A stretch of 64,000 nt of DNA, from NCBI RefSeq assembly GCF_932294415.1, contig NC_065538.1, positions 48,522,843 to 48,586,842 on the forward strand, read 5' to 3'. The notes under the pieces are model-generated. The model searched no databases. It was not told the DNA's origin and saw nothing but the letters and a program-made list of their open reading frames with translations. This DNA is from Quercus robur. Lineage: Eukaryota > Streptophyta > Magnoliopsida > Fagales > Fagaceae. The position numbers and the translations under genes are program-made. Below are positions 20,714-31,135 of the stretch, piece by piece; the stretch's first letter is position 1, and each line of letters starts with the position of its first letter.

Positions 20714-20911
20714 TCCGAGATTCCTATCGAAAAAGCTACGCCGCTCTGGCCAGATTTCGGTATCGAGAAGACCAATAATGACATCGGAGTCGTAATCGGA
20801 ATCAGACCAGAGACCGCACTGGTTCTTGAGGCCAAGAAACTGAGGAGACCGAGTGGTGTGAAGCTTGCGACGGCGGGCCTCGAACACGGCGACGACTGAG
20901 GGGTGTGAAGC
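20714..20911 (-). pseudogene. Captured fragment of a subtilisin-like protease (SBT1 type)
   Basis: On the minus strand the frame reads HPSVVAVFEARRRKLHTTRS, then QFLGLKNQCGLWSDSDYDSD and VIIGLLDTEIWPERRSFF. This matches the junction between the I9 propeptide and the catalytic domain of plant subtilases, very like SBT1.6. The Asp of the catalytic triad is kept, but the canonical DTG reads DTE, so a key Gly is lost. The fragment has no start codon and runs into unrelated sequence after NLG. It covers only ~65 of about 750 residues and cannot encode an active protease. Confidence 0.88.
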
Positions 20912-21074
20912 TTCACTTTACGTGAGAGAGGCAGAGAAGCCATCTCTTTCTCTAAACCCAAATCCAATCAAACCCAGTCAAACCCACCAACGATCACCAA
21001 GCAAAGCCGAAGAGAAAGGCCAGATCCCAGCAAACCTAGTCGAACCCAACACCCACCATCTCAATCCCCATGAG

Positions 21075-21206
21075 ATGGCTTTCGATCCCGATGAGATGGC
21101 TGCGGTGTATAGCATGCTCACAACGGTGGAGAATCTGGTGGAGGTGAAGCCTGCGGTGGCGGAGATGGTGTGCGAGAGGACGAAGTTGTTGAAGTGGTTG
21201 CTAGGT
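21075..21206 (+). pseudogene. Captured fragment of beta-catenin-like protein 1
   Basis: The 44 codons include MAFDPDEMAAVYSMLTTVEN followed by LVEVKPAVAEMVCERTKLLK and WLLG. This is the conserved ARM-repeat stretch of plant CTNNBL1 homologues (a spliceosome-associated protein). After WLLG the frame enters unrelated sequence with GLLGSRF and stops at 21263. In the same frame an open stretch extends back to 20865, so a chimeric 132-aa product is possible on paper. Confidence 0.87.
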
Positions 21207-22118
21207 TCTGGGTTGCTAGGTTCTAGGTTCTGCGATGACAAAGTTGTCCTGGTTGGGTTCTAGGTTTCAATGTGAGTTTGGTGATTGAAGAAATGTGGGT
21301 TGTGGCTTCTGGGATTAGATGATTTTCTGGTTTTGAACTTTCTGGGCTTATGGCTTAGGGATTTGATGATTTTGCAGGATTGAAAATGAGGACTGAATTT
21401 CTTTTTTGAGCTTATGATTTCTTTTTTGAGCTGAATTTTTTGGGTTTCTTTGTGTGTTTGTTTCTCAAGAAAATTTCTGGGGATGAACCCAAGGAACATG
21501 AACATGTTCTTCAAAAAAAAATAATGAAAGAACTAAATTTTTTTAATTTAATTATCTTATTTTATTTTAAAAGAATTTAGAAAAAAAAATGAAAAAATAT
21601 TTTTTTATTATTATTTTATGCTGACTTGGCATTTATTAAATAATAAATAATTTTTTTATTATTATTTTATTCGCCACGTCAGCATTTACTGTATCAACAA
21701 TACACTATTTGCCACGTCAGCTTTTTCTGTTAGTTGAGTGACGGTAAGGACTTAAATGTCACGCGTTAATTGGTTTAGGGACTAAAAGTGGTAAAATGAA
21801 AATATAGGGACCAAAATAGAAATGATCCCAAAATGTAGGGATGAAAAGAGCATTTATGCCATAATAAAATCGTATAATATGTTTTTAAAATATATATTAA
21901 ATATAGGAGGTTGAGTCAAGTTTGGTGGAATTGTGAATTTGTTGACTCACACCTAACCCGACCCACTATAAAAAATAAATAAATAAAATAAACTTGACAA
22001 TCCAGCCCAATCCAACAATCCTCAAAAACCAACCTAACCCAATAAACAGACCTAATTTGGCAGGTTGGATTAGATCAGGTTGGATTTAGTAGAATTTTAG
22101 GTTAGCTGTACACCCCTA

Positions 22119-24370
22119 ATCAAGACTTTTTTAAGCAAGTATATTTCACATTAGAAAATTAACTATGTGTATTTATTAATGTAAGACAAAATAATTAATG
22201 CAAATATTAATCAAGCATCTTTATAGCAAGAAGTTTAAAATCTAAGTCTAGAAAAATTAATTTTCAAATACATTTAATGAGTCAATATATTTAATGAGCA
22301 ATTATGTTTAATTATTGATCTTAACTTCACTTTTTTTTTTTTTTTTTTTTTTGAGAATCAACTTCACATATTTATTTTATCTTTTGTTAATGAGTACTGA
22401 AAAAAATTGACCTTTCCTAAAATTTAATGAAATTATAGTCACCTCACATTTATTTCCAATTGTACCAACTACAAAGTTCTTCCTTGACTTTCAAAATAAA
22501 TTACAACAACTCTCATGCAGCTTAACAATATTAAAATCCATTAATTGAATTCAAAATAATTCTAATTTTTTTTTTATATTTCCACTTTTATCCTCATTTC
22601 TAAATGAAATTCTCATTTACTTAGAACACGTTTGGTACATTAAATATAGATTACAACAAGAATCGTAATCTTTATTACTGGAAATAAAATATGTTATAAT
22701 GGAATAACTAAACCTATTCATTAGTTTGGTAGATTCTCAAAAAATATATATAATCATTAGTTTGTATGTAAGTTGTAATATATTATAATAAAACTTAAAG
22801 ATCTATTTTAGCAAATATCTTACTCATACACTTATATTTCCTAGAAAATAATATATTTTAAATTTGAGAGAGATGAGTTATTTTTTGATGATTTTTTATT
22901 TCCATAATTGTTACGCGGAAAGTTTGTTTATTTGAAAATATATTAATATTAGAAATTATTACTCCTACTAAGGAATAGATATTACAACTCTTTTAGAGAG
23001 GAATAGTTACTCCTCATTTTAAAGAATAGCTATTTATAAGGAAAGACTATTCCCGGCAACAAAATTATAACCAAACAATTGAATAGCTAAATAATAGGAA
23101 TAGGTATTACATTACGGTACATATTAAAGACTAGAAAAATTAATTTTACGATATATTTAATGAGTCAAGACATTTATTAAGCAATAATTCTTCCTTATTG
23201 ACATTAAATTCACATAATTATTATATCTTTTGTTAATAAGTGCTGACAACAAAATGTGAAAATATTGCAATGACCTTTCTAGAGGTTTACTTATATTACA
23301 TTGACCTCCCCATTATTTCCAATTGTACAAAAACATTCCTTGCTTTTCAAAATAATTTACAATTCCTATCCAAAAAAAATAAAAATAATTTATAATCACT
23401 CTCATGTAGCTTAACACTATCCAAGAAAATTCCCTTTTTTTTAATCTATAATTAATGGGTTAAGAAGTATAAAGATAATTTCTTCTAATCAAAAGTCAAT
23501 GATAAAGATAACATGGTATCATTTAATACGAAATACTTTTTCATAAAAGTTACCTTTAACTTGTCCAACACACTAAAAGAAGGGGTCGCTTTCCTTCCCA
23601 AGATACACATCACAATGAGGATGCTCATCTCCTATATATAGGGAAAATGTATGCTTTCTTCCTTACCATTTATCAATCTACCAAAGCCATTGCTAGAAAA
23701 CCCGCTTTGGTTTGTAAACAATGGCTGTGAAAATGCCTGTATTGCTACTTGTTATGTCAAAATATGAATGTTCTAATAAATAAACCTGCCAACTACAGAT
23801 ATTATTTAGTAACGTATTGATAGCTGATAAAAATCTTCAGAATTTGGCATATTATATTGGTTGTGAGACCTAAGTTAGGTCTTTTGACAAGATGACAATC
23901 TATTTGATAATTCAATAATTAGGTTTGGTGGGATTTGAAATCTAGATGTTTCTATTTGAAACACTAAAATATACTAACTAGTTGAGCTATAAAGATCTTG
24001 GTACAAGATGACCCAATTTAAAATAGATGATCCAAAAATAAAACTTAAGTACAATTTCGTAGAACCTTAATTGTTATACCTTAAATTCCCCAATTAAATT
24101 CAATCACATTGCTGTAGTGACCAATGAAATATAAATAATGTCATCTTTTTCCAAAGACAATAAACTCAACCATGTGATTCATTGATCAATGCAATCACCT
24201 TACTGAATTTATTTAGGAAATCAAGAGTACCTAAAGAGCTAAACGGATGTACATAAGTTTTGCTCAAAATAAAAATGTAATAATTAATCAAATAGCAAGA
24301 GTTAAGGGATAATCAAGAAAAGACAAAGCCCTGATACAAATCCTATCAACAAAAAAATCCTTTCAAAGAT
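22119..24370. other. Duplicated AT-rich segment tail and unique spacer
   Basis: 22130-22640 and 23120-23480 are similar to each other (AAGCAAGTATATTTCA, AATTAATGCAAATATTAA and GAGTGCTGA-like landmarks), an internal duplication also seen in copy 2. 23506-24370 is unique and has no gene. Confidence 0.6.
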
Positions 24371-24540
24371 TGAGAGATGCTACGTTTACAATATTTTTAC
24401 AACAAATCACAGGTGGTTAGTTGTTATTGGTTCAAATTTGAAACTAACACTAAGATTACTTTTTTGCCTCAACAATAACAACCAGTAACAACCTGCCACT
24501 TAAAATTTGTTGTAAAAATGTTGTAGACATATCATTTCTC
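24371..24540. mobile_element. MITE with long TIR, ~170 bp
   Basis: The ends GAGAGATGCTACGTTTACA and its counterpart TGTAGACATATCATTTCTC are inverted repeats that continue through TTTTTACAACAAAT. TTCAAAGAT on the left and TTCAAATAT on the right form a 9-bp duplication with one mismatch. Internal sequence is AT-rich. The family resembles the MITEs at 41115. Confidence 0.75.
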
Positions 24541-24639
24541 TTCAAATATTTGAAACTAATAATCTATGAGATATCACTGTTTAAGATCTATGCAAATAAA
24601 TTAATTCAATCAAAAAAGAAATAAATGAATCAAAACAAC

Positions 24640-27182
24640 CAACATAAATCTTTTGGTGATTGGCAACACATAATTCTCATTGAATTAAGCATAAACCTTT
24701 GAATTAAATGAATAAAAGACTTTAACATTAAAATAAATAAATATACCAAAAAAAAAAAAAAGATCTTTGAACATACACATCGGAGCATGTGCAACGAGGT
24801 TAGTGCATATCAATACTAAGGGTGTGAATGGACTATGCCGGGCTTAAGGGGTTTTTTTAATCCAACCCACCATGGTTAGTTTAAAAAAAATCCAACTCAA
24901 ACCACTTGAATTAGATTGGACCCATGGGTTGGACATTTTTTTTTTTTTTTAATAATTGAGCATTAGAACAATATCAACACAAATAACAGCAAATTCATAA
25001 CTTAAGAAACTTGAACATAGCACCAAACCAACACAAACTATTTTATTAATGCTTTAAATTTCAAATAACAACAGATTTATAATCTTATAAATTTATTTGT
25101 AGTGCATTAAACTAACAAAAATAATCAAATCAAATAAATTTTATTTACTACCCCTACCATCTGAAAATTCTAAGTAATTGCATCATAATCAAACCAAACA
25201 ACATTTCATTTAATTAGTAAGATATCAAATAGTTCTATCTCAATTTAGTTCATGAGAAACAAACTAAAAATGAACAAGTTTATTATTCTATATTCAGTAG
25301 GATATTATATAGTTCTATCCCAATTTAGTTGATAAGAAAATGAATAAATAATAAAATCATATAATATGTTTTTAAAATATATATTAAATATAAGTGGATC
25401 AAGTTAAGTTAGGTGGAATTGTAATTTGCTGATTCACACCTAACCCGACCCACTGTAAAAATAAATAAATAAATAAAATAAACTTGACAATCCAACTCAA
25501 CCCACTAACCCTAAAAAACCAACCTGACCCAATAAACAGACCTAATTTTGCAAGTTGGACTAGATCAGGTTGGATCTATCAGATTTTTAGGTTGATTGCA
25601 CACCCCTAATCAAGACTTTTTTAAGCAAGTATATTTCATGCTTGAAAATTTACTATGTGTATTTATTAATGTAAGACAAAATAATTAATGCAAATATTAA
25701 TCAAGCATATTTATAGCAAGAAATTTAAAATCTAAGCCTAGAAAAGTTAATTTCCAAATACATTTAATGAGTCAAGATATTTAATGAGCAATTATGTTTA
25801 ATTATTGACATTAGCTTCACATATTTATCATATCTTTTGTTAATGAGTGCTGAAAAAAATTTACCTTTCCCGAAATTTAATGAAATTACATTCACCTCAC
25901 GTTTATTTCCAATTGTACCACCTACAAAGATCTTCCTTGATTTTCAAAATAAATTACAATAGCTCTCCTGCAACTTAACAATATTAAAATCCATTAATTG
26001 AATTCAAAATATAACTCTGATATTTTTTATATTTCCTCTTTTATCCTCATTTCTAAATGAAATTCTTATTTACTCAAAACATGTTTGGTACACTGAATGT
26101 GGATTATAACATGAATCGTAATCTTTATTACTAAAAATAAAATGTGTTGTAATAGAATAACTAAATCTATTAATTAGTTTGATAGATTCTTAAAAAAAAA
26201 AAAAAAAAAAAAAAATTAGTAGTTTAGTTGTAAGTTGTAATATTTAGAATAAAACTCAAGATATATTTTTGGAAATATCTCACTCATACAATTATATTTC
26301 CTAGAAAATAATATATTTTAAATTTGAGAGAGATGAGTTATTTTTTTGATGATTTTTTATTTCTATGATTGTTACGTAGATATGGAAAGTTTATTTATTT
26401 GAAAATATATTAATATTAGAAATTATTATACCTGTTAAGGAATAAATATTAAAACTCTTTTAGAGAGGAATAGTTATTCCTCATTTTAAAGAATAGCTAT
26501 TTATAAGGAATGGTTATTTCCTGCAACAAAATCATAACCAAACTATTTTATAGTTAAATCATAGAAATAACTATTATATTACAGTGCCTATTACAGTCTA
26601 CCAAACATGCCCTTATATATAATTAATGGGTTAAAAAACATATATACCAAAACATTTTTAAGCAAGTATATTTCATGCTAGAAATTTAAACGTGTATTTG
26701 TTAATGTCACAAATTAATTAATGCAAATATTAAACAAGCATATTTATAGCAAGAAATTTGAAATTAAATACTAGAAAAATTAATTTTAAGATTCATTTAA
26801 TTAGTCAAGACACTTATTAAGCAATTATTTTTACTTATTGACATTAAATTCACATAATTATTATATCTTTTGTTAATGAGTGCTGACAACAAAATGTGAA
26901 AATTTTGCAATGACCTCTCTAGAGGTTTACTGAAATTACATTGACCTCTCCCATTATTTCCAATTGTACAAAAACCTTCCTTACTCTTCAAAATAGCTTA
27001 CAATCACTCTCATGTAGCTTAACACTGTTAAAACACATTAATTGATATGAAAAAATAATTAAGAAAATTTGTATATTTTCATTTTTATCCTCATTCTTAA
27101 ATGAAATTCCCATTTTCTTATCTATAATTGATGGGTTAAGAAGCATAAAGATAATTTCTTCTAATCAAAAGTCAATGATAAA
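24640..27182 (+). repeat. Segmental duplication, copy 2 (without MULE)
   Basis: Direct copy of 19235-23505 lacking the Pack-MULE. The site corresponding to the insertion, near 25350, reads AAATAATAAAATCATATAAT with a single ATAATAAAA. Within this copy 25613-26050 and 26650-27080 are themselves related, so the duplication is nested. Confidence 0.9.
24817..25608 (+). mobile_element. hAT element copy 2, 792 bp
   Basis: Starts TAAGGGTGTGAATGG and ends CACACCCCTA; flanked by ATCAATAC (24809-24816) and ATCAAGAC (25609-25616). It is the uninterrupted counterpart of the element at 19404. Confidence 0.82.
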
Positions 27183-27500
27183 CAAATTTTTTTTTTTAAA
27201 TGTCTGAAATCATTATTGCTAATATTCAAAATTTCCAATTAAAGAAATATAAGATTCCCCGCCATGAACACTCCTCTCAAGAATATCGTCAAAAATGAAA
27301 AACCTCCCGGTGGAGTATTATTTTTTTCTACATAAAGAAATTGAGCCCAATTGGAGCTACCCACAGAACTGCAGGAAGCATAATTGGTCGTTAGGTTCAA
27401 CGATTTGCTTTCCATGCTTACAAAAACTACTGAAGACCAAAGGTGGAAGGTATTTTGGAGGAAACTGCCTAAATTGTAATCTTTCATCATTGCCAATTAT
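27183..27500. other. Short unique spacer, no gene
   Basis: Contains two overlapping short ORFs on opposite strands without recognisable similarity. Its last 8 bases, CCAATTAT, are the left target duplication of the composite element. Confidence 0.4.
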
Positions 27501-28401
27501 TAGGGGTGTCAATTCGGGTTAGCGTGTCGGGTTCATGTCGTGTTGAGGTAGGGGTATTCGACTAAATGGCTCAACCCTAACCCGACCCATTTAATAATCG
27601 TGTCATGATCCTTTAACCCTAACCCGACCTGTTAATAAGGAGGGTTGATCTGACCTAACCCATTTGACACGCGTAATAAAAGAGTCGTGTTGGGTTGACA
27701 TGAATGTAACACAACCCATTTCAACCTGCATAATACTAAATATAACATCCATCTAGAAATAATGTTTTTTACATCCCAAAAAACAGTGCATACTTAAAGT
27801 CTTCAATCCACATTTAAAATAATATAGTTCAACAAAAATATAACATTCATCTATAAATGAGTTCTTTACACTCCAAAAGAAGTGCATAAACTTCAATCCA
27901 AATTCAAAATAACAAAGTTTAACAAAAATAAAATAACATAGTTCAACAAAAATATAATATCCTTGGAACTTGCCAAATGCAAAGTTCTATGCCAAAAAAA
28001 AAAAAAAAAAGTATTAGTAGTTCTAGGGTTTGTAAATTTTCAATTTCCAATTATATCCCTTGTAAATTGTTGTAATTACTCACTTTTCTTTTCAAATTTA
28101 AAATATATGTTGGATATGTAAGGTATTTGACAAATCTAAAATAAAATAAATATTTATTTGTTATACGAGTTAAATGAGTTGTGTTAAGTAGGTCATTTCG
28201 GATTGACACAATTAAATTGGCGTGTCAAACGTGTCTATTGCGAGTTACGCGGGTTGACTCGCTTATTACACGTTTCTTATCGTGTCGCTTTCAAGTTGAT
28301 CCATTTATGACCCAAACCCATTAAGGCCTAACCCTAACCAGAAAAAACCCGTGTCGGGTTCGTGTCATGTTCGCGGGTTGGGTCGAACATTGACACCCCT
28401 A
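27501..28401 (+). mobile_element. hAT element, left copy of composite
   Basis: Starts TAGGGGTGTC and ends GACACCCCTA, perfect 10-bp TIRs, with GTTGGGTC/CGGGTTAGCG-rich subterminal regions. 901 bp, no transposase. Left flank CCAATTAT, right flank TCCATAGG, so not a simple insertion. By eye it is about 95% identical to 33522-34416. Confidence 0.9.
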
Positions 28402-28469
28402 TCCATAGGTGGATTAGCAATTTGGCCAAGGTCAATCTTTTTTTTTTTTTTTGGCCCTGCATTTTCCTG

Positions 28470-28708
28470 TTAAATTGTCAATTTTTTTCCCAAATTTGAA
28501 CCCCATTAATTTCAACATGGGACCCAGGACCAGCTAATCGACACTAAACTTTTCCAACTAAATTTTAATATCATTAAAATTCTTGGAAAGTATTAAATGT
28601 TAGCTATCCAAATTAAATCGTGTACATGCAATCACATGATTAATTTCAAATAGATTATAAACATAATTAATCCAAATTAATTGTGAGAGGCTTTGGTCAA
28701 TAGAAAAC
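28470..28708 (+). pseudogene. Inverted relic of the poly-CLE gene 3' end
   Basis: The sequence around 28484 (TTTTTTCCCAAATTTGAACC) and the following ~220 bp match the C-terminal codons and 3' flank of the poly-CLE gene at 31136, but on the opposite strand. The frame would end in FFPNLNPI, compared with FFPKFQPH in the gene. No CLE motif remains. Together with 30945-31150 it forms an inverted repeat around a 2.2-kb spacer. Confidence 0.65.
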
Positions 28709-30944
28709 CCAGGAGAGCATTTTAACCAAAAATTTAGACAAACAAAAACAACCATAGCATCTTTTAACAATGTGATGACTATCCATCCTCAGAAAGTTAT
28801 GTAGGCCTCCATGTTTGGCCTAGGCATATTATTTATATAAAAAAAAAATGTTTCGAGATATGAGGTGAAAAAACATATAACATAATTTATTTTTCTCTAT
28901 TACACATTCATTTCGTTTTGCAAGAAAAATTATTTATGTGTTATCTAGCTTGAGTGAAGAGGAAGAGACCGCAAATGATTTTGTTTTCTTTTCCGGATAT
29001 ATATTTGGAATAATGCAAAGTACTTAAATCATATTTAATTGATTTCATTATTTCTAATTTTTATGGATCAACTTGAAATTATTAATTAAAAATTCTATTC
29101 ATACGCATAATTTCGAATTTCCTTTAGCCACACAAGGTGGAAACCTATTATACCTATATAGGATGGATATTATTCATGTACATCTATCCCAACTGGCGGT
29201 TTATCGAATCATTGCGATCGAAAGGATCCAATTCTATCAAGTTTCCAATTTATAAGTAAAATCTGGGTCAAATTTCTCAAACTATAAATCTATGATCCAT
29301 TTTTTTGCGTTCTTTAATAATATGTTCTATGTTCTTTAATAATACCCTATACCTAGACACCTAAATAAAAAATATTATCTATTTCATCATTCTTAAATGG
29401 TTTTTAAACCTCAAATAAAGCACAATGTGGGTATGTCTCATTAGAATGGTTGATGGCTTAGAACTCCCACTTCTTTATGATGAAGAACCCATAAGGCTTG
29501 AAAGAGATTAAAATTTATTAAGGGTGACATAAAAAAACCTTTGTAATCCACCTTTTCAATATTTCAGCACTTTACTTTTATGTCATTTAAATTTCTCTAC
29601 TTTACTTTCCTTGCAATTTATTTTCTGCATTTTATTATTATTGTCTCTTTACATTTCTCATCATTAATAATGTTGCCATAAAATAAATATGCTTGAGTAA
29701 AACAACTCCTCTACACACTATTATAAGGAAATGCCTTTTAAAAATCTTTTCCAAACCATTTTTCAAAAAAATGAAGTCACTCAAATAAAAAAGAGTGTTT
29801 TCAAAAAAAGATGCTTTTCTAAATAACCCTTCTTTTTAAAGAATTTTCAAAAAATAAAAATAAAATATTTTCTTTTAAAAAAAGGGAAATACGAAATTAA
29901 TATGTTTTCAAAAGCGTTTGTCCTATACAAAAAAAGTGTTTTCAAATGGATGTTTCTTCAAAAAATCTATGTTTTCAAAAAATGTGTTTTACCACGTCAA
30001 ATTTCCCTACAAGGAAATGTTTTCTCCCTTCTTTTTAAAAATGCAAAAAATATCCTGCAAAGATAAAGTTTTTTTACCACATTAAAAAATGCTTTTAAAG
30101 AAAAATGTTTCAAATAACCTCATCTTATTTATTAAAAATCCTAAAAATTGTCTTTAGAAAAAAATAGAACTTTTACCACGTTGGATTTCTTTAAAAAAAA
30201 AAAATAAGGGTCTTTTTTTCAAAAAAGTGTTTTTCTCAAAAACTTCACAATAAAAAATTTAAAAATAAATAAAAAAAAAAAAAAAAAAAAAAACGTTCTT
30301 TTCTAAACTAATCAAAGTTGACGTTGTAATTTTTTTCATACTTTTAATTTTGAGCATTTTCTTAGAATTGTTGTAGTTAAAGATTTGTGTTCATGGCTCA
30401 CTTCTCTCGAGTCTTTGAACACCTTATAAGTTTACATTATCCCTATCATTTTCTTCGGCACTAATGAGCTATATTTGTCATTTTTTTTTTTTTTTTTCAT
30501 GATGAAAATGAGAAAACTATGGATGACAACAAGGTGATATTCTTTCAACTCCCTCTTTCTTTGTTGAGTTATTAGCTTGCCTACTTATGATAGCTAGTAC
30601 TCACATGCTATGTATATATTAAATATTCTATTCACATGTTTTGAATGTTCTCTCACATGTTACTTACGTACATACCTCACATGTCTTGATTGCAAATATT
30701 CTTTGGAGTTAATATTCACATGTTTGCTATATGTAAATATTTACTTACATCTATATATGTATATTGTTTTCAAAAAAAAAATCTTTTTTCAAAATGCCAA
30801 GTATACTATTTCTTCACAAAAACATAATGTTTGAAATAAATTAAAATGAGGTACTATCTTCAAATGGGCGTTGTGGGGTGCTTAACACCTTCCCCACATG
30901 TATCCAAACTTCCGAGTCCAAGATCTTTCGTTCGAAACTTTTTT
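28709..30944. other. Spacer between inverted arms, possible LTR-retroelement relic
   Basis: 29700-30280 has many degenerate TGTTTTCAAAAAA repeats. 30870-30900 has GGGGTGCTTAACACCTTCCC, a block often seen in decayed plant LTR elements. A-run at 30270-30292. No gene recognised on either strand. Confidence 0.4.
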
Positions 30945-31135
30945 GTTTTCGATTGACCAAAGCCTCTCTGAATTAATTCAGATTAGTTATGTTTATAATC
31001 AATTTGAAATTAATCATGCAATTGAATGTACACGATTTAATTTGGATAGCTATATTTTCCATGAATTTTATTGATATTAAAATTTAATTGGACAAGTTTA
31101 TTGCCAATTAGATGGTCTTCGGTCCCATGTTGCAA
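30945..31135 (-). other. 3' flank of poly-CLE gene (inverted repeat arm)
   Basis: Reading the minus strand after the stop, AATAAA-type polyadenylation signals occur at about 31098 and 31076. The region is the counterpart of 28484-28708 in inverted orientation, with similarity ending abruptly near 30945. Confidence 0.6.

Larger units (their letters stand above)
19959..21860 (+). mobile_element. Pack-MULE, 1902 bp, ~105-bp TIRs, 9-bp target duplication
   Basis: The left end starts GGCGTAAATGCTCTTTTTGT and the right end is its inverted copy; the inverted similarity runs about 105 bp with roughly 90% identity. Perfect 9-bp repeats ATAATAAAA flank it at 19950-19958 and 21861-21869. The duplicated segment at ~25350 has a single ATAATAAAA in the same context, which is the uninterrupted site. 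Inside are an antisense subtilase fragment and a sense beta-catenin-like-1 fragment, so it is a gene-capturing, transposase-less Mutator-like element. 20290-20640 is A/C-rich low complexity. Confidence 0.95.
19404..22118 (+). mobile_element. hAT element copy 1, split by nested MULE
   Basis: It starts TAAGGGTATGCATGG and ends GTACACCCCTA, flanked by ATCAATAC (19396-19403) and ATCAAGAC (22119-22126), an 8-bp duplication with one mismatch. The same element with the same flanks lies at 24817-25608, so it was present before the segment duplicated. No transposase. Confidence 0.8.
19235..23505 (+). repeat. Segmental duplication, copy 1 (interrupted by Pack-MULE)
   Basis: Apart from the insertion at 19959-21860, this segment aligns along its length with 24640-27182. 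Shared landmarks are the GCATGTGCG/AACGAGGTTAGTG block, the hAT element, the CACCCCTAATCAAGACTTTT junction, the Tn-rich stretch and the end AAAGTCAATGATAAA. About 2.37 kb of shared sequence per copy. It contains no host gene. Confidence 0.88.

Noticed and set aside
29080-29250. Plastid DNA insertion
   Set aside because: The stretch has plastid-like composition and TATAGGATGGATATTATTC looks suggestive, but I could not match it to a plastid gene.
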